Shown here in pieces: positions 9,606-18,795 of a stretch of DNA of 55,263 bases (position 1 is its first letter; every line of letters starts with the position of its first letter). This stretch comes from Kitasatospora sp. DSM 101779 (lineage in GTDB: Bacteria > Actinomycetota > Actinomycetes > Streptomycetales > Streptomycetaceae). The notes under the pieces were generated by a model. It was given only the letters and a program-made list of their open reading frames with translations. It was not told where the DNA came from and made no database searches. Made by a program: the position numbers and the translations under genes. The DNA lies in the NCBI RefSeq assembly GCF_025655475.1, contig NZ_JAHTIK010000001.1, positions 2,110,909 to 2,166,171 of the forward strand. Direction: 5' to 3'.

Positions 9606-10382
9606 ATGACCGAGTACGAGACGATCCTGGTGGACCGCAAGGGCCGGGTCGGCATCATCACGCTCAACCGGCCGAAGGCGCTCAACGCGCTGAACACGCA
9701 GCTGATGAACGAGGTCGTGGCCGCCGCCACCGCCTTCGACCGCGACCCGGAGATCGGCTGTCTGGTCGTCACCGGCTCGGAGAAGGCCTTCGCGGCCGGC
9801 GCCGACATCAAGGAGATGCAGGGCAACCGCTTCCCCGACGTGTACCTGGACGACTGGCTCGGTCCGTGGGACCGGCTCGGGCAGCTCCGCAAGCCGGTGG
9901 TCGCCGCGGTCGCCGGCTTCGCGCTCGGCGGCGGCTGCGAGCTCGCCATGCTCTGCGACATCCTGATCGCCGCCGACACCGCGAAGTTCGGCCAGCCGGA
10001 GATCAAGCTCGGCGTGATCCCCGGCATCGGCGGCTCGCAGCGGCTCACCCGCGCGGTCGGCAAGGCCAAGGCGATGGAGCTGTGCCTGACCGGCCGGATG
10101 ATGGGCGCCGAGGAGGCCGAGCGGGCCGGTCTGGTCTCCCGGATCGTTCCCGCCGCGGACCTGCTGACGGAGGCGCTGGCCGTCGCCGAGACCGTCGCCG
10201 CGATGTCGGCGCCGGCCGCGGTGATGATGAAGGAGAGCGTCAACCGCGCCTTCGAGACCACCCTCGCCGAGGGCGTCCGCTTCGAGCGCCGGCTCTTCCA
10301 CGCGGCCTTCGCCACGGCCGACCAGAAGGAGGGCATGGCCGCCTTCGCAGAGAAGCGCAAGCCCGAGTTCCAGGGCCGCTGA
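9606..10382 (+). CDS. Enoyl-CoA hydratase
   Basis: A 258-residue crotonase of standard length that hydrates 2-enoyl-CoA thioesters to 3-hydroxyacyl-CoA in beta-oxidation. The acyl-CoA/oxyanion motifs [10 protein letters not shown] and [17 protein letters not shown] are present, with the two catalytic glutamates in GGGCELAM and [13 protein letters not shown]. The C-terminal KRKPEFQGR is typical. The ATG at 9606 follows AAGGGAG. It has its own dyad-bearing upstream region, so it may be transcribed separately from the hydrolase at 8463. The hydratase call is secure; chain-length preference is not readable. Confidence 0.93.
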   Translation: MTEYETILVDRKGRVGIITLNRPKALNALNTQLMNEVVAAATAFDRDPEIGCLVVTGSEKAFAAGADIKEMQGNRFPDVYLDDWLGPWDRLGQLRKPVVAAVAGFALGGGCELAMLCDILIAADTAKFGQPEIKLGVIPGIGGSQRLTRAVGKAKAMELCLTGRMMGAEEAERAGLVSRIVPAADLLTEALAVAETVAAMSAPAAVMMKESVNRAFETTLAEGVRFERRLFHAAFATADQKEGMAAFAEKRKPEFQGR

Positions 10383-10482
10383 CGGCCCGTCGGCCCCCGT
10401 TCCGGCCCCGGTGCGCGATCCATTGCGCACCGGGGCCGCCGCCTGCGACGATCGCATCTCGCGACAGCAGGGGGGTTCGACC

Positions 10483-11307
10483 ATGTGGAGCTTCTTCCGT
10501 AGGCGCCGGAACGGCGGGACCGCACCGGCCGACACCCCGCCGCCCGCGCCCTCCGCCGCGGCACGGCCGGCCGCCCCGGCCCGGAACGGCGCCGGCCCGG
10601 CGATCAGCCTCGACAAGCTGCAGGCCACCGCGCCCGCCCTGGTGTCGCTGTACAAGACGGCCGGGGTGTCGCTGCGCAAGCAGGGCCTGGACGGCCGCCG
10701 GGCCGCCGTCTACCTGGTCCTCGACCACTCCGCCTCGATGAGCGGCCTCTACCGGGACGGCTCGGTGCAGCGCCTCGCCGAGCAGTCGCTCGCGCTCTCC
10801 GCCAACCTCGACGACGACGGCACCGTGCCCGTGGTGCTCTTCAACGACCGGGCGTACGAGGCGCAGGAGGTCGTCATCGGGCGGCACGACGGCGCGGTGC
10901 AGCAGGTGCGGGCGGCGGTCGGCGCGAAGTTCGGCGGCACCCGGTACGCCCCGGCGATGAAGGCGGTGCTGAAGCACTACCAGGAGTGCGGGGCGACGGA
11001 CCCGGCCTTCGTGATCTTCCAGACGGACGGCGCCGCCTTCGACAAGAAGGACGTGCAGGCGCTGCTCCGGTCCTCCTCGGAGCTGCCGGTCTTCTGGCAG
11101 TTCCTCGGCTTCGGCGAGCACGACGCCAAGCACTTCGCCTTCCTCCGTTCGCTGACCGGCCTGGCCGGCCGGGCCACGCCGAACGCCGGCTTCTGCGCCA
11201 CCGGCCGGCACCCGCGCTCGCTCGCCGACGACACCCTGTACGGGCGACTGCTGGCCGCCTACCCGGCCTGGCTGGAGGCGGCGAAGGCGGCCGGCGTCAC
11301 GGGCTAG
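10483..11307 (+). CDS. VWA domain protein, TerF/YegL-like
   Basis: A 274-residue protein. After a basic and Pro/Ala-rich first 45 residues, a von Willebrand factor A domain carries a MIDAS metal site (VLDHSASMSG, the D-x-S-x-S pattern), with the later FGGTRYAPA threonine and FQTDGA aspartate. It resembles the VWA domain at the C-terminus of tellurium-resistance TerF proteins (VFWQFLGFG, FLRSLTGLAGR). Such proteins work with TerD-type calcium-binding partners in stress responses, but no ter genes are nearby. The ATG at 10483 follows GGGGGG. It is convergent with the RCK membrane protein. Confidence 0.85.
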   Translation: MWSFFRRRRNGGTAPADTPPPAPSAAARPAAPARNGAGPAISLDKLQATAPALVSLYKTAGVSLRKQGLDGRRAAVYLVLDHSASMSGLYRDGSVQRLAEQSLALSANLDDDGTVPVVLFNDRAYEAQEVVIGRHDGAVQQVRAAVGAKFGGTRYAPAMKAVLKHYQECGATDPAFVIFQTDGAAFDKKDVQALLRSSSELPVFWQFLGFGEHDAKHFAFLRSLTGLAGRATPNAGFCATGRHPRSLADDTLYGRLLAAYPAWLEAAKAAGVTG

Positions 11308-11324
11308 TCGTCACGGGCCGAGCG

Positions 11325-13166
11325 TCACGGGCTCACCGTCGGCGGTTCCGGGCTGCGGGGCGGTGGCGGGACGGCGGTCGGCGTCGTACCTGTCGACGGT
11401 GTCGGCGGCACCGGGACGGGGGCGGCGAGCCGGGCGAGGCCGCTGCGGGTGGCGGCGACCACGATCCGGTCGCCGGCCTCGAGCCGGCGGGCCCGGTCGG
11501 CGAAGTTCCACTGCAGGTCGGCGGGGCGCCGGGCGAGCCGGACGGCGAGCACCCGGACGCCGCCGGGCTGCTCGATGCCGTGCAGGTCCTGACCGGCCAG
11601 GCCCGAGGCGGCGTCGACGGCCACCTCGGCGATCAGCAGCACGTGCCGGTACACCGAGAGGGTGCCCAGCACCTCACGGCCCATCAGTGCCGCCGCGAAG
11701 GCCGGCGCGGACAGGTACGAGACCGAGCGGGAGGCGACGTTGCCGAGCGTCGCGTACACGTGGTGCGCGAAGTCGTCGTCGAACAGCCGGACCACGATCC
11801 GCATGTCCGGCCGGACGGCGCGGGCCTCCAGCGCGGCCTCCAGGTTCGCCGCGTCGTCGCTGGTGACGGCTGCCACCGCCCGGGCCCGGTGGATCCGGGC
11901 CCGGCGCAGCTGGCTCTCCAGCGGGGCGTCGCCGACCAGCACCGGGATGCCCAGCGCCCGGACGGCCGCGATGCCACGGGCCTGCGGGTCCCGCTCGACG
12001 CAGACCACCGGCACACCGGTCTCCTGCACCAGGGTGGCCACCCGGATGCCGACGCTGCCGAGGCCGACCACCACGACGTGGCCGCGCACCCCCGCGCTCG
12101 GGGCCCGCGGCACGCCGCGGCGGCCGCTGGCCAGCGCCTCGACGACGACGGCGGTCGCCACCGGCATGAAGGTGATCCCGCAGAAGGTGATGACCACCTG
12201 GGCGGCCCTGGCCCAGATCCCGCCCGGCGCACCCGCCCCCGGGTCGTCCGGCTGGGCGGCGCCGGCGAGGTCGAGCAGTGCGAGGTAGAGCGTCCAGCCG
12301 GCGTCGCGGTGGGCGAGGTAGAGCACGGCGGTGCTGAGCAGCACGGCGGCGAACGCGGTGCTCAGCACCAGCCGCATCCGGACGCCGGTGACGTAGCGCA
12401 GCGCGTCCAGCAGCGTCCAGCGCAGCCGTGAGGTCCAGGGGATGCGCAGTGGCGGTTCGGAGCCGAGGGCCTGCAGGGCGGCGAGGCCGCCCTGGCCGCC
12501 GGCCGGTGCGGGCGGGCCGGCGGGGTCCGCGCCGGGCGGCCCGTTGTCGCCGTATCTTCGGGCCAGTTCGATGAACTCGGCGGCGCGGCCGGCGGTCTCC
12601 GGCAGCAGCCGCAGCCGGGACAGGTCCTGCCGGTCGATCCGGTCGGCGACCAGGCAGAGCCGGCCGGCGCCGATGTCCTCGTCGTACGCGACGTAGAGGT
12701 AGCGCCCGCCGACCGGCACCGAGTGGGGGCGGCCGAGGACCCCGTTGGCGAAGGCCGGGGCGGCGGTGGCGGAGCCGGAGAGTGCCGCGCCGTTGGGCAG
12801 CAGCCGTGCGATGTGCTCGCCGAGCCGCCGGTTGAACATCCGCAGCACGATCCGGATGCCCGGGTTGGCGCCCTGCGCGGTCAGCGCGGCGTGGATGTTC
12901 TGCTGGTCGTCGCCGTCGACCAGGGCGATGCCGAGCGCCCCGGCGACTCCGGCGGCCCGCAGCGCCTCCTCGGTCACCGAGCCGTGTTCCAGCACCGCGG
13001 CGACCCCGGGCAGCTGCCCGATCCGCGGCCCGTGGTCGCGTTCGCGGTCCGGCAGCACGGCGACCACCGGCACCTCGTAGTGCTCCGTCAGCTCCAGCAC
13101 CAGCCGGTGGGCCAGCGCGTTCCCCCCGCACACGATGTAGTGCCCGCGGTGTCCGTCCCCTGTCAT
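11325..13166 (-). CDS. Two-RCK-domain membrane protein (NAD-binding, ion-channel-like)
   Basis: A 613-residue protein with three parts. An N-terminal Rossmann/RCK domain begins HYIVCGGNALAHRLVLEL. A central pair of membrane helices (LVLSTAFAAVLLSTAVLYLA and VVITFCGITFMPVATAVVVEAL) flanks a pore-loop-sized segment. A second RCK domain begins GHVVVVGLGSVGIRVATL and is followed by a C-terminal ligand-binding part. This is the plan of CASTOR/BK-like channels, but the TVGYGD-type potassium filter is absent, replaced by an Asp/Gly/Pro-rich loop. A paralogue of the same plan lies at 38898-40805. The ATG at 13166 precedes the first Rossmann strand directly. Ion specificity cannot be read. Confidence 0.8.
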   Translation of the reverse strand: MTGDGHRGHYIVCGGNALAHRLVLELTEHYEVPVVAVLPDRERDHGPRIGQLPGVAAVLEHGSVTEEALRAAGVAGALGIALVDGDDQQNIHAALTAQGANPGIRIVLRMFNRRLGEHIARLLPNGAALSGSATAAPAFANGVLGRPHSVPVGGRYLYVAYDEDIGAGRLCLVADRIDRQDLSRLRLLPETAGRAAEFIELARRYGDNGPPGADPAGPPAPAGGQGGLAALQALGSEPPLRIPWTSRLRWTLLDALRYVTGVRMRLVLSTAFAAVLLSTAVLYLAHRDAGWTLYLALLDLAGAAQPDDPGAGAPGGIWARAAQVVITFCGITFMPVATAVVVEALASGRRGVPRAPSAGVRGHVVVVGLGSVGIRVATLVQETGVPVVCVERDPQARGIAAVRALGIPVLVGDAPLESQLRRARIHRARAVAAVTSDDAANLEAALEARAVRPDMRIVVRLFDDDFAHHVYATLGNVASRSVSYLSAPAFAAALMGREVLGTLSVYRHVLLIAEVAVDAASGLAGQDLHGIEQPGGVRVLAVRLARRPADLQWNFADRARRLEAGDRIVVAATRSGLARLAAPVPVPPTPSTGTTPTAVPPPPRSPEPPTVSP

Positions 13167-13278
13167 ACCGGTGAAGCGTATGCGCAGAACCCTGCCGCCG
13201 GGCGGCCGACAGGTGTCTGACGTGTGATCAGTTCGGTTTCCCGCACACGGTGTTGCGCGGGACGCGGGGCCGGCCGGG

Positions 13279-13902
13279 TCAGGCGGTGGCGGTGACGCCG
13301 GCGACCAGGAGCAGGAGGACGGAGGAGACGGCGGTCATCCGGCGGGCGGCGGTCGGGGTGGCGCCGAGGGAGGTGCGGGCACGGCCGGCCGCGAGGGCGA
13401 CCCCGGCGTAGACCAGGGCGCAGGAGAGGACGTTGAGCGCGCCGAGGGCGAGGACCTGGCCGCCGACCGGGAGGGCGGCCGCGGGGTCGACGAACTGCGG
13501 GACGAGCGAGAGGTAGAGCAGCAGGCCCTTGGGGTTGAGCAGGGCGGTGAGGACGCTCTGCCGCAGGACGGTGCGGGCGGGCTGGGGGCGGGCCTCGGGG
13601 AGGCTGCCGTCGCCGCGGCGCAGCGACAGCAGCATGGTGACGGCGAGCACGGCGAGATAGGCGGCGCCGACCCAGCGGAGGGTGGGCAGGAGGGCCGGCA
13701 CGGCGCGCAGGGCGGCGGCGAGTCCGGCGGCGGAGAGCAGGGTGTGCACGGTGTAGCCGGCGCACACACCGGCGACGGCGAGCAGCGCGGTGCGGCGGCC
13801 CTGGCCGAGCCCGCGGGCGGCGATGAGCAGCCAGTCGGGCCCGGGGGTGCAGACCAGCAGGAGGTCCACCCCCAGGAAGAGGAGCAGGGCGTGTACGTCC
13901 AT
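13279..13902 (-). CDS. LysE family amino-acid exporter
   Basis: A 207-residue integral membrane protein with about six hydrophobic helices. It shows the family signature TPGPDWLLIAARGLGQGRRTALLAVAG near the N-terminus, LRWVGAAYLAVLAV in the middle, and LNPKGLLLYLSLVPQF. LysE/RhtB proteins export amino acids. It is divergent from an AsnC-family regulator 122 bases away whose start codon sits in a clear dyad, which suggests amino-acid-controlled expression of the exporter. GGAGAG lies about 10 bases before the ATG. Confidence 0.92.
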   Translation of the reverse strand: MDVHALLLFLGVDLLLVCTPGPDWLLIAARGLGQGRRTALLAVAGVCAGYTVHTLLSAAGLAAALRAVPALLPTLRWVGAAYLAVLAVTMLLSLRRGDGSLPEARPQPARTVLRQSVLTALLNPKGLLLYLSLVPQFVDPAAALPVGGQVLALGALNVLSCALVYAGVALAAGRARTSLGATPTAARRMTAVSSVLLLLVAGVTATA

Positions 13903-14007
13903 GGCGGTGTTGTGCTCTCCGGGGCCGGCGGTCGGGTGTCGGTGACCGAAGGTATCCGGACGGGCGGAGCAGCCGATGACCTGTTTGCGCAGTTCAGCGG
14001 GGTGGTT

Positions 14008-14025
14008 TGGCAGAATATTGCGCCA
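14008..14025. promoter_or_regulatory. Lrp/AsnC-type operator overlapping a start codon
   Basis: TGGCAGAATATTGCGCCA has perfect symmetry in the form TGGC-nn-AATATT-nn-GCCA, the AT-centred dyad expected for an Lrp/AsnC dimer. Its last base is the A of the regulator's ATG. The AATATT also has the position of a -10 box about six bases before the start, which would make the regulator mRNA leaderless and place the operator directly over its promoter. Confidence 0.65.
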
Positions 14026-14501
14026 TGGACCGCACTGACCGCAGAATCCTCCACGAGCTCCAGCAGGACGGCCGGCTGACCAACGCCGAACTGGCCGACC
14101 GGGTCGGCCTGACGCCCTCGCCCTGTCTGCGGCGGGTGCGGCAGCTGGAGCAGTCCGGGGTGATCCGTGGGTACCGGGCGATGCTGGACGGCGCCGCGGT
14201 CGGCCGCGGCTTCCAGCCCTTCGTGACGGTGGTGATGCGGCACGAGGACCGAACGACGGTGGCCGAGTTCGAGCAGCGGGTGGCCGAGCTGCCCGAGGTG
14301 GTGGAGGCGCACCGGCTGTTCGGCGACCCGGACTACCTGCTGAAGATCGCGGTGGCGGACATCGCCGCGTACGAGCGCTTCATCACCGACGTGCTGTCCG
14401 GCCTGCCGGGGATCGCGCAGGTCAACTCGCTGATGACGATGAAGCGGGTGAAGGAGGACGCCGGGCTGCCGGTGCTGCCGGCCACGGGCTCCCGCGGCTG
14501 A
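14025..14501 (+). CDS. Lrp/AsnC family transcriptional regulator
   Basis: A 158-residue regulator. The N-terminal helix-turn-helix reads DRTDRRILHELQQDGRLTNAELADRVGLTPSPCLRRVRQLEQSGVI, and the RAM ligand-binding domain begins near residue 65 (FVTVVMRHEDR, HRLFGDPDYLLKI, VNSLMTMKRVKE). It is divergent from the LysE exporter, the usual arrangement for an amino-acid sensor controlling its exporter. No ribosome site precedes the ATG, which lies inside a dyad, so a leaderless message and autoregulation are likely. Confidence 0.93.
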   Translation: MDRTDRRILHELQQDGRLTNAELADRVGLTPSPCLRRVRQLEQSGVIRGYRAMLDGAAVGRGFQPFVTVVMRHEDRTTVAEFEQRVAELPEVVEAHRLFGDPDYLLKIAVADIAAYERFITDVLSGLPGIAQVNSLMTMKRVKEDAGLPVLPATGSRG

Positions 14502-14679
14502 ACCGCGCCGCACCTGGACCGCCACGCCCGGACCCCGCCCCGACCCGCGCCCCGCCTCGCCGCCCACCCGTGCGGGTGGTCCCCGGCCGCCGTTCGGCAG
14601 CCCAGCGATTGCCGCCCCCGCGGACCGGCCGGACACTCGGAAAGGCCCGGAACACGGACGACGGAACGAGGTGGAGACC

Positions 14680-14940
14680 ATGGCGGTCTGCGTGGTGTGC
14701 AAGAACGACTACTGGCTGTCCTTCGAGATCAAGACGGTCAGCGGCGACACGTACACCTTCGACAGCTTCGAGTGCGCGATGGAGAAGCTCGCGCCGCGTT
14801 GCGAGCACTGCAGCGTGCGGATCGTCGGCCACGGCGTGGAGGTGGCCGGGATGTTCTTCTGCTGCGGGAACTGTGCGCGGGCCAACGGCGGGCTGGGCGA
14901 CCAGATCCGCGACGCGGTCGGCGCCCACCCCGGCAGCTGA
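14680..14940 (+). CDS. Small cysteine-rich, probable zinc-binding protein
   Basis: An 86-residue protein with paired cysteines at CVVC, CEHC and CCGNC, and a conserved-looking stretch YTFDSFECAMEKLAP. The spacing fits a treble-clef or zinc-ribbon fold, and similar small proteins in actinomycetes are metal-binding proteins of unknown role. The ATG at 14680 is preferred to a GTG three codons upstream because GAGG lies 7 bases before it. It is convergent with the GNAT-AAA gene across a strong hairpin. Confidence 0.75.
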   Translation: MAVCVVCKNDYWLSFEIKTVSGDTYTFDSFECAMEKLAPRCEHCSVRIVGHGVEVAGMFFCCGNCARANGGLGDQIRDAVGAHPGS

Positions 14941-14948
14941 GCCCGCGG

Positions 14949-14981
14949 CCCGGCCGCCGTCCGGGCGCGACGGCGGCCGGG
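14949..14981. terminator. Bidirectional hairpin terminator
   Basis: CCCGGCCGCCGTC (14949-14961) pairs perfectly with GACGGCGGCCGGG (14969-14981) across a 7-base loop, between two convergent genes. There is no T-run, as is usual in this kind of genome. Confidence 0.75.
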
Positions 14982-14999
14982 TGGAGTGCGCCGGGCCGT

Positions 15000-16298
15000 T
15001 CAGACCCGGGCGTGCGAGCCGATGTCGGCCGTGAATTCCTCCGTCATCGCCGGGGTGACGGTCGGCCGGCACTGGGCGATGGCGGCGAGGTAGTCCTCCG
15101 TGGCAGCCCCTGCCACGGCCGCACGCTCCCGCTCGGCGGGCTCGCCGAGATCACGTTCGAACGCCGCCTGGGCCGCGATCCGGGCGGCGTGTTCGACGTC
15201 CGCAGGGGTGAACAGCTCGCTGGCGGCGACCAGCGCCGCCAGGTCGACCCCCGCCCGGCCCGCCGTGTACCGGGACCAGATCGCCCGGCGGGCCACCGCG
15301 TCCGGGGTGCCGATCGGGATGAGGTAGTCGAACCGGCCGTGGCGCAGGAAGGCCGGGTCGAGCGAGCGGATCGAGTTGGTGGCGCACACCAACAGGCGCT
15401 CCTCCCCCTCGCGGAAGCCCGGGATCAGCTTCAGCAGTTCGTTGGTGACCCCGTGCATGCCGCCGGCCGCGCCCTCGCCGCGCACCGGGGCGATCTCCTC
15501 GACCTCGTCGATGAAGACCAGCACCCGTTCGAGTTCGGCGATCCGGGCGAAGGCCGTGCGCAGCGCCGCGGCGAGGTTGCCCTCGTCGGCGAGCCGGGAC
15601 GGCAGCAGCTCGACGAACGGCCAGCCGAGCCGGGAGGCGACCGCCCGGGCGAAGGTGGTCTTGCCGGTGCCGGGCGGGCCGAACAGCGCGACGGCCCGCG
15701 GAGGCCGGACGCCGTGCCGGGCGGCCCGCTCGGGCTCGGCGAGCGGCAGCACCACCCGGCGTTCGATCAGCGCCTTCTCGGCCTCCATCCCGGCCACCTT
15801 CTGCCAGAGGTCGCCGGGCAGGACACGGCCGCCGAGCTCCTCCAGCAGACCGGCCGACGGGCCGTGCTGCGGCTCCGTCTTCTCGAAGTAGGCGACGGCC
15901 GGCCGGCGGCTGTACCCGGCGTTGTGCAGGCCCTCGCCGAGCTGCTCCTCCTCGGGCAGGACGTAGGCGATCCGCCGCACCCGGCGGTCGACCAGGCGGC
16001 GCTCGAGTTCGCGGAGCAACGCGCTGGCGAGTCCGCGGCCGCGCCAGCCCGGGGCGATGGCGATCCGCATCACCCAGGCCCGGTCACCCGCGACATGGGC
16101 GAGGGCCGCACCGATCGGGGTGCCGCGGCTGACGGCGACCACCGCCGGCTGCCGGGAGGTGAGCGCGGTGATGCACTCGGCCAGCGAGAACACCGACTCC
16201 TGGCCGAGGCCGGCGGTGGTGTCGATGAGATGGACGACCGCCGCCAGGTCGTCCTCGCGGTAGTCGTGGATCAGCCACTCGGTGGTGGACACCTGCAC
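15000..16298 (-). CDS. GNAT acetyltransferase fused to an AAA+ ATPase
   Basis: A 432-residue fusion. Residues 1-145 form a GNAT N-acetyltransferase domain with the acetyl-CoA motif RIAIAPGWRGRGLASALLRELE. Residues 175-390 form an AAA+ module with Walker A GPPGTGKTT at 207-215, Walker B VLVFIDEVEE near 259-268, sensor-1 in CATNS, and arginine-finger candidates in FLRHGRFD. The AAA part resembles FtsH/p97-like substrate-handling ATPases more than DNA-replication types. The GTG start at 16298 is chosen because GAGAGG lies 8 bases upstream and the GNAT fold begins right there. It stands alone, convergent with the small zinc protein. The target of acetylation or remodelling is unknown. Confidence 0.85.
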   Translation of the reverse strand: MQVSTTEWLIHDYREDDLAAVVHLIDTTAGLGQESVFSLAECITALTSRQPAVVAVSRGTPIGAALAHVAGDRAWVMRIAIAPGWRGRGLASALLRELERRLVDRRVRRIAYVLPEEEQLGEGLHNAGYSRRPAVAYFEKTEPQHGPSAGLLEELGGRVLPGDLWQKVAGMEAEKALIERRVVLPLAEPERAARHGVRPPRAVALFGPPGTGKTTFARAVASRLGWPFVELLPSRLADEGNLAAALRTAFARIAELERVLVFIDEVEEIAPVRGEGAAGGMHGVTNELLKLIPGFREGEERLLVCATNSIRSLDPAFLRHGRFDYLIPIGTPDAVARRAIWSRYTAGRAGVDLAALVAASELFTPADVEHAARIAAQAAFERDLGEPAERERAAVAGAATEDYLAAIAQCRPTVTPAMTEEFTADIGSHARV

Positions 16299-16488
16299 GG
16301 TGCGCGCCTCTCGTCCGTCCTGGTGGGATGCCAGGACGGTAGGGGGACGCGGCGGGGGCGGCGCCTGCCGGAGCGGACAAGCGGGCGGGTGCGAACCGTA
16401 CGGACTGCGGGTGGCGCGGGCGCGGGGAACGGGCAGGTCAGAAGGGAGCACCGCGCGGAGGGTCGCGCGGTTCAGGGAGTCGCACGGC

Positions 16489-17742
16489 TCAGAAGGTGAA
16501 GCGCAGCGAGCGGACCCGGTGGTCGAAGCTGGACGGGATCAGCACCGGGTCGCCGACCGAGCGCAGCTCCGGCATCCGGGTGAACAGCTCCCGGAAGAGC
16601 ACCTTCATCTCCTGCCGGGCCAGGTACGCGCCGAGGCAGAAGTGCGGGCCGCCGCCGCCGAAGCCGAGGTGCGGGTTGGGCGAGCGGGTGATGTCGAAGG
16701 CGTCCGGGTCGGTGAAGACGGCCTCGTCGCGGTTGGCGGAGGCGAAGAACAGCACCACCTTCTCGCCCTGGGTGAGCCGGGTGCCGTTGAGGTCGTGGTC
16801 GACGGCGACGGTGCGGCGGAACTGGATGATCGGCGTGGAGTGCCGGACGATCTCCTCCGCCGCCCCGCCGATCCGCGCGTCGAAGTCCTCCATCAGCAGG
16901 GCCCGTTGGGCCGGGTGGCGGGTGAGCAGGTGCAGGCCGTGAGCGAGCGCGTTGCGGGTGGTCTCCACACCGGCGACCAGTAGCAGCGAGAAGAAGGCGC
17001 CCAGCTCGCGGGAGTTGAGGTGGCGGCCGTCGACGTCGGCGGTGACCAGCGCGGAGATCAGGTCCTCGGTCGGCCGGCGGCGGCGCTCGCGGCCGAGCGC
17101 GGCGATCACCAGCTGCATCCGGGCCAGCGCCCGCAGTCCCCGCCCGGGCACCCGCAGCCGGCCGCGGGCCACCCCGGTGTGCTCGGAGGCGTGGTTGACC
17201 TGGGCGAGGATCTGCCGCCGCTGCCGCTCGGGGATCCCCATCATGTTGCAGATCACCTGGTAGGGCAGTTCCGCGGCGACGGCGGTGACGAAGTCCTCCG
17301 GGCGGCGGTCGAGCACCTCGTCGACGATCCGCGCGGCGACCCGGCGGATGTCCTCCTCGACCCGGGAGATCAGCCGCGGCGTGAAGGCGCGGGAGACGAT
17401 CCGCCGCAGGTCGGCGTGGCGCGGGTCGTCCAGGTTGACCATCGAGTCGCCGAACACCGTCCGCACCCAGCGGGCCGGCTCGGGCGTGGTCACACCCGGC
17501 CCGCTGATGAACACCTCGGGGGTGCGGCTGGCGGCGACCACGTCGGCGTGCCGGACGAGCGCGAGGAAGCTCCGGCCGGTGGCCCGGTGGGTGAAGCGCA
17601 CCGGGCCGTCCAGGCGCCGGAGTTCGGCGAAGGCCGCGGCCCGGTCGGCCTCCGGCAGCCGCCAGAAGCCGGGGTCGGCGAGGTCGACGCCCGAGGGAGC
17701 GGGCGGGGTCGCGGTGGCCTGGGTTCCTGCCGGTGCGCTCAT
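16489..17742 (-). CDS. Cytochrome P450
   Basis: A 417-residue soluble bacterial P450. The heme-binding loop FGGGGPHFCLGAYLAR carries the axial cysteine; the I-helix oxygen-binding motif is LLLVAGVETTRNAL; the K-helix EEIVR lies before FRRTV. The pattern, including GDSMVNLDDPRHADLRRIVSRAF, is closest to steroid/fatty-acid type (CYP125/CYP142-like) mycobacterial and streptomycete enzymes, though the substrate cannot be assigned. No ferredoxin gene is next to it. The ATG follows AAAGG. It is downstream of, and on the same strand as, the EI24 gene. Confidence 0.93.
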   Translation of the reverse strand: MSAPAGTQATATPPAPSGVDLADPGFWRLPEADRAAAFAELRRLDGPVRFTHRATGRSFLALVRHADVVAASRTPEVFISGPGVTTPEPARWVRTVFGDSMVNLDDPRHADLRRIVSRAFTPRLISRVEEDIRRVAARIVDEVLDRRPEDFVTAVAAELPYQVICNMMGIPERQRRQILAQVNHASEHTGVARGRLRVPGRGLRALARMQLVIAALGRERRRRPTEDLISALVTADVDGRHLNSRELGAFFSLLLVAGVETTRNALAHGLHLLTRHPAQRALLMEDFDARIGGAAEEIVRHSTPIIQFRRTVAVDHDLNGTRLTQGEKVVLFFASANRDEAVFTDPDAFDITRSPNPHLGFGGGGPHFCLGAYLARQEMKVLFRELFTRMPELRSVGDPVLIPSSFDHRVRSLRFTF

Positions 17743-17801
17743 GTCGGCCTTTATCTTCCACCCGGTGGCGGAAAGTCAAATCGCCGTCACTCGCTGTGGT
17801 T

Positions 17802-18659
17802 TCACTTGCCCAGGTCGATGGCGTGATCCGATCGGTGGGGCGGGCCGCCGACGCCCCCGGCGTCCCCGGCGCGGTCGCCCCCGGACTCCTCCGAGTCCTC
17901 GTCCGACAGCTCGTCCGCCCCCTCCACCGGGGCCAGTTCGCGACCGAGCAGGGTGGCGCCGGCCACCGCACCGGGCATCGCCAGCACCGTCACGAACGGC
18001 ACCAGGAAGAGCAGCACCAGCGGCACGCCGAAACCGAGCGCCAGGCCGAGGCGGGAACGCAGCAGCCGCAGCCGCTCCTTCTGCGGGATGCCGCGGCGCT
18101 GCAGCGCCACCGCGGTGAGCTCGGCGGCCAGGAAGTACCCGGACACCGCGAAGCCGACCGCCGGGACGGCGGTCTGGCCGACCACCGGCAGGAAGCCGCA
18201 GAGGAAGAGCACCAGGCCGATCGCGGCGACCCGGGCGAGGACGTAGAGGCTGTCCCGGGCGGAGATCCACAGTTCGCGCCAGAGCGGCACGTCCGGGCGG
18301 GCCGGGGCGTCGCCCTCCGTCTCGTCGACCTTCTCGCAGAGCGACTCGTAGAACGGCTGGCCGACCAGCAGGGTCACCGCGGTGAAGGTGATCACCGAGA
18401 GCAGCCCGCCGACCGCGACCGCGGTGACCGCGAGCGCGCCGCGCAGCAGGCCCTGCCACGGCGAGTCCCAGCCGTCCGCGAACGGCGTCGCCCAGTCGGC
18501 GAGGTCGCCCGCGTACAGGACGAGTGCCGTCATCGCGCCGGCGTAGCCGACCAGGGTGATCAGTGCCGGGATCATCCCGAAGCCCCACCAGCGCCCGTGC
18601 CGGGCCACCCAGCGCTGGCCCTTGAGGAGGTACCCGATCCCCGCCGCAACATCTCGCAT
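17802..18659 (-). CDS. EI24 domain membrane protein
   Basis: A 285-residue integral membrane protein with the EI24/CysZ-like pattern: GIGYLLKGQRWVARHGRWWGFGMIPALIT at the N-terminus, several long hydrophobic helices, and a late GALAVTA/VTLLVGQPFYESLCEKV segment. Members of the wider family include the sulfate permease CysZ, but actinobacterial versions are uncharacterised. The last 40 residues are acidic and hydrophilic (DELSDEDSEESGGD), probably a disordered cytoplasmic tail. The P450 gene follows on the same strand after 59 bases. Confidence 0.85.
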   Translation of the reverse strand: MRDVAAGIGYLLKGQRWVARHGRWWGFGMIPALITLVGYAGAMTALVLYAGDLADWATPFADGWDSPWQGLLRGALAVTAVAVGGLLSVITFTAVTLLVGQPFYESLCEKVDETEGDAPARPDVPLWRELWISARDSLYVLARVAAIGLVLFLCGFLPVVGQTAVPAVGFAVSGYFLAAELTAVALQRRGIPQKERLRLLRSRLGLALGFGVPLVLLFLVPFVTVLAMPGAVAGATLLGRELAPVEGADELSDEDSEESGGDRAGDAGGVGGPPHRSDHAIDLGK

Positions 18660-18795
18660 GGCCCCAGCCTACGGGCCGGGCGCACGTCATGATCGCCTGC
18701 GGTGTCGCGGTCGCGGCCCGAGGGGGTAACGGGTCGTCCAGCCGTGGGTGCTCGGGGCGCCGGTGGTGACGGTCCGTCCGCCCGGCCGCGAGCGG

